A DNA stretch of 12,900 nt from RGIG8709 sp045575975 (lineage in GTDB: Bacteria; Bacillota; Clostridia; Monoglobales; Monoglobaceae), in assembly GCA_045575975.1 (NCBI GenBank), contig JAZNFO010000046.1:1-12900 (forward strand). Direction: 5' to 3'. Within the stretch, counting starts at the first letter, position 1; every line of letters starts with the position of its first letter. The position numbers and the translations under genes are program-made. The notes beneath the pieces were generated by a model that worked only from the letters and a program-made list of their open reading frames with translations, searched no databases and was not told where the DNA came from. Positions 6,885-12,900 of the stretch are shown here, piece after piece.

Positions 6885-8261
6885 TTGAAAATTGAGGAAT
6901 ACAGAAATTATATATCAAAAAAAAATATTGCAGTAATCGGTATTGGAATAAGTAATATTCCGTTGATTAGGTTTTTAATGAAATCAGATATAAATTTGAT
7001 AGCTTTCGATAAACGCAGCAAGGAAGAGATTGGATATATATATGACGAACTTTCTTCACTTGGTGTTAAATTTCAGCTTGGGGATGATTATTTAAGTAAA
7101 ATTCCGGCAGATATTGATATTATATTCAAAACACCAGGTATGAGATATGATATACCTGAACTAAGAAGTGCCGTTTCAAGGGGAGCTCAGCTTACATCCG
7201 ATACAGAGCTGTTTTTTAAACTGTGTCCGGCTGATATTATTGCTGTAACAGGTAGTGACGGAAAAACAACTACAACAACTCTTATTTATGAACTCCTAAA
7301 AAAAGAAGGCTATAAAACTTTTGTTGGAGGAAACATCGGAACACCACTTTTTGCAAATATCGAGCAAATTTCAAGAGAAGACAAAGTTGTTCTTGAGCTT
7401 TCAAGTTTTCAGCTTCATACTTTAAGAAAAAGTCCAAAAACAGCTGTTATTACCAATATAACGCCAAATCATCTTAACTGGCACAAAGATTATGAAGAAT
7501 ATATTGAGGCAAAGAAAAATATATTTAAATTTGAAAATAACGGGAAAACTGTTTTAAATTTTGATAATGATCTAACAGCATCTTTTTATGACGAAGCAAA
7601 TGGTTCGGTTTTATTCAGCAGAAAAACTTCCATTAAAGATGGTTTTTCTCTTGATGAGGGTGTAATAGTCAAAAGAGAAAACGGGGAAATAATAGAGGAA
7701 ATTTTAGATTCTAATGTTATAAAAATACCCGGGGTTCATAACATAGAAAATTATATGGCAGCTATTGCAGCAACAGACGGACTGGTTTCAAAAGAAACAA
7801 TAAACTATGTTGCAGAAAATTTTGGCGGGGTTGAGCACAGAATTGAATTTGTTCGCGAAATCAATAAAATCAGATTTTATAACGATTCTATTGCAAGTAC
7901 ACCAGCAAGAACAACTGCAGGACTTTTATCTTTTCCACAGAAAGTTATATTAATAGCAGGTGGATATGACAAAAAAATTCCTTTTGATGATTTTGGTCCT
8001 ATTGTATGTGACCATGTTAAGGAGCTAATTCTTGTTGGAGATACATCGGAAAAAATAAAAATAGCAGTCCAAAGCGCAAATAATTTTAATAATTTACCAA
8101 TACATTTATTTGATGATTTTGAAAAGGCTGTTTCTTTTTCAAAAGAGATAGCAAAGGAAGAGGATGTTGTTTTATTGTCACCTGCATGTGCAAGCTTTGA
8201 CATGTTTAAAAACTTTGAAGAACGCGGAAATAAATTTAAAGAAATAGTATTTAATTTTTAA
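6885..8261 (+). CDS. murD: UDP-N-acetylmuramoyl-L-alanine:D-glutamate ligase
   Basis: MurD adds D-glutamate to UDP-MurNAc-L-alanine with ATP in cytoplasmic peptidoglycan synthesis. The predicted protein has 458 residues (E. coli 438). Motifs include the N-terminal Rossmann loop IGIGISN (18-24), the ATP loop TGSDGKTTT (122-130), SSFQLHT (173-179), NITPNHLNWH (191-200), a likely carbamylated lysine at K210 in YIEAK, HNIENYMAA (286-294), EHRIEF, YNDSIASTPART (332-343), and LSPACASFDMF near the end. The start is uncertain. The frame reaches back to 6807 through the preceding terminator. TTG 6885 is chosen because GGTGAT (6875-6880) fits the anti-Shine-Dalgarno and gives the usual short N-terminus; ATG 6873 would add four residues but has poor spacing. 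It lies alone between two terminators and faces the transporter gene. Confidence 0.95.
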   Translation: MKIEEYRNYISKKNIAVIGIGISNIPLIRFLMKSDINLIAFDKRSKEEIGYIYDELSSLGVKFQLGDDYLSKIPADIDIIFKTPGMRYDIPELRSAVSRGAQLTSDTELFFKLCPADIIAVTGSDGKTTTTTLIYELLKKEGYKTFVGGNIGTPLFANIEQISREDKVVLELSSFQLHTLRKSPKTAVITNITPNHLNWHKDYEEYIEAKKNIFKFENNGKTVLNFDNDLTASFYDEANGSVLFSRKTSIKDGFSLDEGVIVKRENGEIIEEILDSNVIKIPGVHNIENYMAAIAATDGLVSKETINYVAENFGGVEHRIEFVREINKIRFYNDSIASTPARTTAGLLSFPQKVILIAGGYDKKIPFDDFGPIVCDHVKELILVGDTSEKIKIAVQSANNFNNLPIHLFDDFEKAVSFSKEIAKEEDVVLLSPACASFDMFKNFEERGNKFKEIVFNF

Positions 8262-8300
8262 CATATAAAAAGAGCCGAACGGCTCTTTTTATATGTTTTA
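8261..8300 (+). terminator. Bidirectional intrinsic terminator between murD and the transporter gene
   Basis: A perfect 16-bp stem pairs 8261-8276 with 8281-8296 around the loop GAAC. The core AGAGCC/GGCTCT is GC-rich and the arms hold A5 and T5, so a T-run follows the GC core on both strands. It lies between convergent stop codons at 8261 (murD) and 8307 (transporter) and can serve both. Confidence 0.9.
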
Positions 8301-8306
8301 TTTTAC

Positions 8307-10121
8307 TTATGCTTTTTTAGCAGTTAAAAGCTTAATAATGTATAACACCAAAACAGTTGAAACAATTCCAATTGGAAGAACAATCATCCAGTTTGTAACA
8401 AAGCCTGTAAGGATGTAGAACACAAACGAAATTGCTGTAACTGTTAAGGCATATGGAAGCTGTGTTGAAACATGGTTTATGTGATTACATTGAGCACCTG
8501 CTGACGCCATAATCGTTGTATCAGAAATTGGTGAACAGTGATCGCCGCAAACAGCACCAGCCATACAAGCAGAAATTGAAACAATACATAGTTCATTTGA
8601 AACTGAACCACCAAATACAGCAAGTACAATTGGAATAAGAATACCAAATGTTCCCCATGATGTTCCTGTCGCAAATGAAAGACCACAACCAATTAAGAAT
8701 ACGATTGCAGGTAAGAATGAAATAACAGCAGTTGCATCATTACGAACAAATTCAGCTATAAATAATTTAGCACCAAGACTGTCTGTCATAGTTTTAAGAG
8801 TCCAAGCAAAGCAAAGAATCATAATCGCAGGAACCATAGCCTTAAATCCTTCAGGAATAGCATTCATACATTCTTTGAAGTTTAAAACTTTTCTGATCAT
8901 ATAATAAATAATGGTGAAAACTAAGCCAATAAATGAACCAAGAACAAGACCCACTGAAGCATCAGCACTAGAGAACGCCGTTACAATGTTCATATAATTT
9001 TCATTATCAGCAGTAAAGAAACCACCTGAGTATAAAAGTCCGGTAACACATGCAATTATTAAAACAAGAACAGGTGCAACAAGATCCCAAACGATGCCTC
9101 TTGAATTCTCGACAGCATCTTCAGTTGCATCAACGCGGTCACCACATGTGAATAAATCACCGTTATTTGCATTAAATTCATGAAGCTTCATAGGTCCATA
9201 TTCAAATTTCAAAAGAACAAGTGTAACCATCATTACAATTGTCAAAATAGCATAAAAATTATATGGTATCGCACGGATAAATAATGAGAATCCGCTTATT
9301 TCTTCTTCTGAAACAAAACCTGCAACTGCAGCAGCCCAGGAAGAAATAGGAGCAATAATACAAACAGGAGCAGCTGTTGCATCAATTATGTAAGCAAGTT
9401 TTGAACGGGATGTTTTAAACTTGTCTGTTACAGGTCTCATAACAGAACCAACAGTTAGACAGTTAAAATAGTCATCAACAAATATTAAAACACCAAGAAA
9501 AATTGTAGCAAGCTGAGCTCCAACCTTTGATTTAATATGTTTTTCAGCCCATTTACCAAAGGCAGCTGAACCACCTGCTTTATTCATAAGAACGACAATA
9601 GCACCAAGAATAACAAGGAATAATAAAATACCGATATTATATCCATCAGCAATTGAAGGAATAAAGCCACCTGCAAACATATGGTCCATTGTACCTGTAA
9701 AGCTGAAGTTCGAATAAAGGAGTGCACCTGACAAAATACCAATAAATAATGAAGAATAAACTTCCTTGGTAATAAGAGCAAGGATGATTGCAATAAGTGG
9801 AGGCAATAAAGCCCAGCCAGTAGCATAAACTTTTATATCATCTCTTACTGCTTTGATAGCTTTTGTAAGATTTTCAGAAAATGAAGCTTCTGTGCTTACA
9901 TTATCTGTATAGTTATCAATAAAAGTTGATGCAGCCGCTTTATAATCATCTGCATTTTCGGCATCCGGATTAAATTCTCCATTTTCAGTTAGATAAATAA
10001 CTGCGGCCTCATTTTCATCAATTTCTTCAGCACCTGCTGAAATGAATGTGGTCATTAAAGCCATAATGATGAATACCAATACGGATAGTGTCCACATTTT
10101 GCGTGTTTTCTTTGAAAACAT
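8307..10121 (-). CDS. lysW: NhaC-family transporter, probable lysine importer (LysW type)
   Basis: A 604-residue integral membrane protein of the NhaC family. It has many hydrophobic helices and family motifs: FVDDYFNCLTVG (214-225), APISSWAAA (257-265), GTSWGTFGILIPI, and GAVCGDHCSPISDTTIMAS near the C-terminus. Such proteins are often named Na+/H+ antiporters. Here the leader holds a lysine riboswitch with an attenuator, and NhaC-like proteins under L-box control have been proposed as lysine transporters (LysW), so lysine uptake is the better guess. The N-terminus is unusual: residues 10-30 are a hydrophobic, signal-like helix ending in SAGAEE, followed by about 65 acidic, hydrophilic residues that are probably extracytoplasmic, before the first core helix near residue 102. 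The start is ATG 10121, with AGGAGGG at 10135-10129. Monocistronic. The family is sure; the substrate is an inference. Confidence 0.85.
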   Translation of the reverse strand: MFSKKTRKMWTLSVLVFIIMALMTTFISAGAEEIDENEAAVIYLTENGEFNPDAENADDYKAAASTFIDNYTDNVSTEASFSENLTKAIKAVRDDIKVYATGWALLPPLIAIILALITKEVYSSLFIGILSGALLYSNFSFTGTMDHMFAGGFIPSIADGYNIGILLFLVILGAIVVLMNKAGGSAAFGKWAEKHIKSKVGAQLATIFLGVLIFVDDYFNCLTVGSVMRPVTDKFKTSRSKLAYIIDATAAPVCIIAPISSWAAAVAGFVSEEEISGFSLFIRAIPYNFYAILTIVMMVTLVLLKFEYGPMKLHEFNANNGDLFTCGDRVDATEDAVENSRGIVWDLVAPVLVLIIACVTGLLYSGGFFTADNENYMNIVTAFSSADASVGLVLGSFIGLVFTIIYYMIRKVLNFKECMNAIPEGFKAMVPAIMILCFAWTLKTMTDSLGAKLFIAEFVRNDATAVISFLPAIVFLIGCGLSFATGTSWGTFGILIPIVLAVFGGSVSNELCIVSISACMAGAVCGDHCSPISDTTIMASAGAQCNHINHVSTQLPYALTVTAISFVFYILTGFVTNWMIVLPIGIVSTVLVLYIIKLLTAKKA

Positions 10122-10137
10122 AAAAATTCCCTCCTAA

Positions 10138-10173
10138 ATAAAAAACTGTATCACAGATACAAAGTGATACAGT
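10138..10173 (-). terminator. Attenuator (premature terminator) of the lysine riboswitch
   Basis: On the minus strand ACTGTATCAC (10173-10164) pairs perfectly with GTGATACAGT (10154-10145) around a 9-nt loop, followed by UUUUUAUUU just before the ribosome-binding site of the transporter gene. This fits a transcriptional OFF switch when lysine is bound. I could not identify a convincing antiterminator pairing by eye. Confidence 0.88.
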
Positions 10174-10212
10174 AAAAAATCTTTAAACAGTATTCCGATA
10201 TAAAAATTAAAT

Positions 10213-10379
10213 ACGATAGCACTCCACATTTGTGACAGTGTATTGCATATTTTACAATACACCAGCAATCGGCTTTTTAAGGCGTAAAAGACGAAAGCTT
10301 CGGCACCGATTCCTTTTGTGTCTGCTTATATTGCCTTATAAAACAGAACACTACTTATAATAGGTGCAACCTCTATCAT
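10213..10379 (-). ncRNA. Lysine riboswitch (L-box) aptamer
   Basis: Read on the minus strand, the conserved L-box blocks appear in order: GATAGAGG with a nearby GCACC and AGTAGTGTTC, AAAAGGAAT, CGGTGCCGAAGC, TTGCTGG, ACTGTCAC, and TGGAGTGCTATC. The outer P1 helix pairs ATGATAG (10379-10373) with CTATCGT (10219-10213). An internal hairpin pairs GTGTATTG with CAATACAC, and AATCGG pairs with CCGATT around the GTGCCGAAG block. A perfect terminator follows about 40 nt downstream. In this class lysine binding favours termination, shutting off uptake or synthesis genes when lysine is plentiful. Confidence 0.95.
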
Positions 10380-10401
10380 GTAATACATATTATGATATTT
10401 A

Positions 10402-10430
10402 ATGTTACCATATCAATGTAATATTGTCAA
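10402..10430 (-). promoter_or_regulatory. Promoter for the lysine-riboswitch transporter transcript
   Basis: On the minus strand TTGACA (10430-10425) is followed by a 17-bp spacer and TAACAT (10407-10402). The predicted start near 10395 is about 15 nt before the P1 helix of the riboswitch, as expected. Confidence 0.7.
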
Positions 10431-10467
10431 GCTTTTTAGCATCATATGACATTTTTTGTAATTTTAT

Positions 10468-10496
10468 TTGACTGTCAGTAAATAAAATGATAAAAT
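10468..10496 (+). promoter_or_regulatory. Promoter for trmO
   Basis: TTGACT (10468-10473), a 17-bp spacer and TAAAAT (10491-10496), the same boxes and spacing as the ychF promoter. The expected start near 10503 leaves only about 13 nt before the ATG, so the GGAGGG ribosome site at 10504-10509 would lie at the very 5' end of the mRNA. It is divergent from the riboswitch promoter, with -35 boxes about 38 bp apart. Confidence 0.68.
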
Positions 10497-10515
10497 ATCA
10501 AACGGAGGGATAAAT

Positions 10516-11214
10516 ATGGACAATAGTAGATTTATTGAACCGATAGCATATATTTATACTGATTTTGACAAAAAATTTGGCATTCCAAGGCAAAGCGGAT
10601 GCGTTCCGTCGCTTAAGGGAAGAATTGTTTTTAATAAAAAATACAGAAACGATGAATCTTTAAGGGGTCTTGAAGGTTATTCTCATATATGGGTTCTATT
10701 CGACTTTTCTGAGGCAAAAATTAAAGATGGTGAATGGACTCCAACTATCAGACCGCCAAGACTTGGCGGTAATAAAAAGGTTGGCATTTTTGCCAGCCGT
10801 TCTCCATACCGCCCTAATTCAATAGGTTTGTCATCTTTTAGACTTGAACGAATTGAAAAAACAAAGAAAGAGGGAAGTGTCTTAATAGTATCAGGAGTTG
10901 ATTTGCTGAACGAAACACCTATATACGATATAAAACCCTATCTTAGATATACAGATTGTCATCCGGAAGCTTTGGGTGGATATGCAGAAGAAGTACTTGC
11001 TCATCATCTTGATGTTAATTTTCCGGACAATTTACTTAAAATTATACCTGAAGAAAAGAGACAGACAATCATTGATTGTCTGTCTCAGGATATAAGACCT
11101 GGTTATCAAGATGATGAAAACAAGGTATATAAAATGAAATTTTCTGACTATGACATTGAATTTTATGTTAAAAACAATATAGTTTCAGTAAAGTCTGTTT
11201 TAAAGCTGACTTAG
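10516..11214 (+). CDS. trmO: tRNA (N6-threonylcarbamoyl-A37) N6-methyltransferase TrmO
   Basis: TrmO (formerly TsaA/YaeB) uses SAM to methylate t6A37 to m6t6A37 in certain threonine tRNAs, a small aid to decoding. The 232-residue length matches E. coli TrmO (about 235). Family motifs are FGIPRQ (21-26), LEGYSHIWVLF (52-62), VGIFASRSPYRPNSIGLS (89-106), which holds the SAM and active-site residues of the beta-barrel fold, and GVDLLNETPIYDIKPYL (127-143). The C-terminal extension with DIRPGYQDD and Y205KMKF is also present, so the gene looks intact. The start has GGAGGG at 10504-10509. Its last 15 bases overlap the 3' end of the convergent AraC-type gene, and no terminator for trmO itself is visible. 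Confidence 0.94.
   Translation: MDNSRFIEPIAYIYTDFDKKFGIPRQSGCVPSLKGRIVFNKKYRNDESLRGLEGYSHIWVLFDFSEAKIKDGEWTPTIRPPRLGGNKKVGIFASRSPYRPNSIGLSSFRLERIEKTKKEGSVLIVSGVDLLNETPIYDIKPYLRYTDCHPEALGGYAEEVLAHHLDVNFPDNLLKIIPEEKRQTIIDCLSQDIRPGYQDDENKVYKMKFSDYDIEFYVKNNIVSVKSVLKLT
11050..11086 (-). terminator. Palindrome inside trmO; possible terminator of the AraC-type gene
   Basis: A perfect inverted repeat with 14-nt arms (11058-11071 and 11073-11086, arm GAGACAGACAATCA) and a single central base lies inside trmO codons 181-190. On the minus strand it is followed at once by UUUUCUUC (11057-11050), and on the plus strand by no T-run. It lies 114 bp past the stop codon of the convergent regulator gene. Hairpin plus U-tract on that strand fits an intrinsic terminator placed antisense in a coding region. 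This is an inference. Confidence 0.55.
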
Positions 11215-12048
11215 CTTCTTTTTATATTCAGAAGGTGAAAGTCCGGTTCTTCTTTTAAACACACAACTGAAATAATTCTGACTGGAAAATGCCAGATTTT
11301 CTGCAACATCAGTAACAGTAAGACCCGAACTCAACATTTGTTTTGCTAATGTCATTTTAGACTCAAGAATATATTCATGAATACCCAGGCCTGTGTATTT
11401 TGAAAATACTTTTTTTAAATAAGCTGTGCTAACATTACATCTCTCTGCAAGCTCAAAAACACTTATATTTTCATTTAATGTGTTTTCAATAATATTTAAT
11501 GCCTGTCTGTATGTAAAAGCTTCATTGCTCTCATTTTTACTATCCTCTTTTGATTTAAGAAGAGAAATAAGAAAACGCTCCACAAGAATCTTAAGCTCCT
11601 GTCCATAAAGTTTATCACTTTCAATTTTATACAGGAAAGCAACAGGGGATGTATTTTCTTTTGGAATATCATTGGATACTTTTAGAAACTCAATAATCTC
11701 CATAAGATTTTTGTACTGATTATCACCCAAATAAAAAACTTTATCTTTAAATTTTTCCATACCTTTTCCTTTAGTCGAAAAGGACATAATAAAAAACGAA
11801 GCACCTTTGTTATCTTGGGGGCGAAGGGTATGAAATTCCATAGGTTTATGAAAAACAATATGATTTTTGCTTAAGTTAATTGTTCTGTCATCTACGCAAG
11901 CCTGAGCACGCCCTTCCAACAAATATACAAATTCCCAGAAATCATGACTTTCACCACGGAACACATAATCTGATGGCATATTTCTAAAGAATGCTGAATA
12001 AAACTCTTTTATTTCAATCTCCGTATCAATCTTATATGGTCTCCACAT
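11200..12048 (-). CDS. AraC/XylS-family transcriptional regulator
   Basis: A 282-residue regulator. The N-terminal part (about 20-95) is a cupin-like AraC ligand-binding domain, seen in HDFWEFVYLLEGRAQ and the later HKPMEFHTLRP. The C-terminal 100 residues hold two helix-turn-helix units: the first at about 196-217 (VFELAERCNVSTAYLKKVFSKYTG), the second at about 245-266 (VTDVAENLAFSSQNYFSCVFKRRTGLSPSEY), the classic AraC signature. The ligand is unknown; such cupin-type regulators often sense sugars or related metabolites. The start is ATG 12048, with AAAGGA at 12061-12056. It is divergent from the nucleotidyltransferase gene and convergent with trmO, overlapping it by 15 bp. Its targets cannot be deduced, though the divergent neighbour is a natural candidate. 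Confidence 0.93.
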   Translation of the reverse strand: MWRPYKIDTEIEIKEFYSAFFRNMPSDYVFRGESHDFWEFVYLLEGRAQACVDDRTINLSKNHIVFHKPMEFHTLRPQDNKGASFFIMSFSTKGKGMEKFKDKVFYLGDNQYKNLMEIIEFLKVSNDIPKENTSPVAFLYKIESDKLYGQELKILVERFLISLLKSKEDSKNESNEAFTYRQALNIIENTLNENISVFELAERCNVSTAYLKKVFSKYTGLGIHEYILESKMTLAKQMLSSGLTVTDVAENLAFSSQNYFSCVFKRRTGLSPSEYKKKLSQL

Positions 12049-12123
12049 ATTACAATCCTTTCATAACAATATCCATTTTCATACATTTTAGAGCCAAAAT
12101 TATATAGAGTAATGTTTGTTAAT

Positions 12124-12153
12124 ATAATATCATAGAAATGTGTTAAATGTCAA
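12124..12153 (-). promoter_or_regulatory. Promoter for the AraC-family gene
   Basis: On the minus strand TTGACA (12153-12148), an 18-bp spacer and TATTAT (12129-12124). The predicted start near 12117 gives a leader of about 70 nt. Confidence 0.65.
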
Positions 12154-12162
12154 GCAAACATA

Positions 12163-12190
12163 TTGTAGTTATTTAATAGGTAACTATAAT
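12163..12190 (+). promoter_or_regulatory. Possible promoter for the nucleotidyltransferase gene
   Basis: A perfect TATAAT lies at 12185-12190 with a weak -35 (TTGTAG, 12163-12168, 16-bp spacing). The start would fall near 12197, on top of the AGGAGG ribosome site (12196-12201), so either the leader is extremely short or an activator or another promoter is used. The weak -35 beside a divergent AraC gene is compatible with activation, but that is conjecture. Confidence 0.4.
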
Positions 12191-12206
12191 TTTATAGGAG
12201 GATAAT

Positions 12207-12900
12207 ATGGATACAGGTCTTTTAATTATGGCGGCAGGTATGGGTTCAAGATTCGGAGGTTTAAAGCAGGCAGCTCCGGTTGGCCCCGACGGTCAGATGA
12301 TTATTGATTATTCAGTTTATGATGCAATCAGAGCAGGTTTTAATAAACTCGTTATTGTTATAAGAAAAGATATAGAAGAAGATTTCAGAGAGGCATGTGG
12401 AAGAAGAATTGAAAAACTAATTGATGTAAATTATGTTTTCCAGAGCCTTGATGATGTTCCAAAAGGTTTTTCTGTTCCTGAAGGAAGAACAAAACCATGG
12501 GGAACAGGTCAGGCTGTCCTTTGTGCAAAAGATGTTATTAACTATCCTTTTGCTGTTATAAATGCAGACGATTATTATGGTGTATCTGTTTTCAAAGATA
12601 TTCATGACCATCTTGTAAGTGAAGATTCTTTATGTATGGCAGGTTACAAACTTGGAAATACATTATCAGAAAACGGAACCGTATCAAGAGGTATTTGTGA
12701 AATTGAAGACGGATACTTAAAAAAAGTTACTGAAATGACAGATATTCCGTTTGATACAGATATTCCAAAAGATACAATTGTTTCTATGAACTTGTGGGGA
12801 TTTAAGGCGAATATAATGAATATATTCCAAGAAGAATTTGAAAAATTCTTAAGCTCTGATGATCCATCATTAAAGAGAGAATTCTTTATTCCGTTAGTTG
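12207..12900 (+). CDS. Sugar-phosphate nucleotidyltransferase-like protein (3' end missing)
   Basis: The first 231 codons of a GT-A fold nucleotidyltransferase run off the right edge. The N-terminus has the NTP-binding signature LLIMAAGMGSRFGGLKQ (5-21), PVGPDGQMIIDYSV follows, and then WGTGQAVLCAK (98-108) and the metal-binding NADDYYG (119-125). These are shared with enzymes that join a sugar- or alcohol-phosphate to a nucleotide, giving a nucleotide-activated product and pyrophosphate. The substrate cannot be named: a glucose-1-phosphate-type enzyme or a choline-phosphate-type cytidylyltransferase are both possible, and following genes would help. The start is ATG 12207 with AGGAGG at 12196-12201. 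Divergent from the AraC-family gene. Confidence 0.9.
   Translation, partial: MDTGLLIMAAGMGSRFGGLKQAAPVGPDGQMIIDYSVYDAIRAGFNKLVIVIRKDIEEDFREACGRRIEKLIDVNYVFQSLDDVPKGFSVPEGRTKPWGTGQAVLCAKDVINYPFAVINADDYYGVSVFKDIHDHLVSEDSLCMAGYKLGNTLSENGTVSRGICEIEDGYLKKVTEMTDIPFDTDIPKDTIVSMNLWGFKANIMNIFQEEFEKFLSSDDPSLKREFFIPLV

Noticed and set aside
7877..8203. 108-codon open frame on the minus strand inside murD
   Set aside because: It lies opposite conserved MurD motifs with no ribosome site that I can see; treated as a shadow.
8307..10121. Plain Na+/H+ antiporter nhaC
   Set aside because: The family match is real, but the lysine riboswitch ahead of it makes a lysine substrate more likely than sodium/proton homeostasis.
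11058..11086. Palindrome as an operator or plus-strand terminator
   Set aside because: It lies deep in trmO coding sequence with no nearby promoter, and no T-run follows on the plus strand; the minus-strand terminator reading fits better.

Overview
The window looks like a chromosomal segment of a low-GC, Gram-positive anaerobe of class Clostridia. I infer this from the AT-rich sequence, strong AGGAGG-type ribosome-binding sites, intrinsic terminators, a cmk-plsC-ispH/S1 gene order with IspH and S1 fused (known mainly from Clostridia), and a lysine (L-box) riboswitch. Genus cannot be fixed from this stretch. No mobile element, CRISPR array, tRNA or rRNA gene was seen, and most of the window is core metabolism.

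Layout. Positions 2-1486 hold the 3' part of a COG2509-type FAD-dependent dehydrogenase that runs off the left edge and ends in a terminator. A clear promoter near 1681-1709 starts a compact plus-strand operon: ychF (ribosome-associated ATPase), a small zinc-ribbon protein, cmk (CMP kinase), plsC (phosphatidic acid synthesis) and an ispH-S1 fusion (isoprenoid precursor synthesis plus an RNA-binding S1 array). It closes with a terminator at 6818-6850. murD (peptidoglycan synthesis) follows and shares a bidirectional terminator with the convergent transporter gene at 8307-10121. That transporter is NhaC-family by sequence, but it has a complete lysine riboswitch and attenuator in its leader, so it is better read as a LysW-type lysine importer. 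Divergent from it is trmO (tRNA t6A37 methyltransferase), which overlaps tail-to-tail with an AraC-family regulator. A partial nucleotidyltransferase gene, divergent from the regulator, runs off the right edge.

Most notable observations: (1) the ispH-S1 gene has a perfect Shine-Dalgarno and in-frame ATG exactly at the domain boundary, with a sharp change in codon use there, suggesting a separate S1 product; (2) its third S1 domain is tandemly duplicated, giving about five S1 repeats; (3) the lysine riboswitch reassigns the NhaC-like transporter; (4) a perfect 14-bp-arm palindrome inside trmO is followed, on the minus strand only, by a U-rich tract, so it may be the terminator of the convergent araC-type gene hidden in trmO coding sequence. 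I found no convincing new multi-gene system such as a defence island or biosynthetic cluster.
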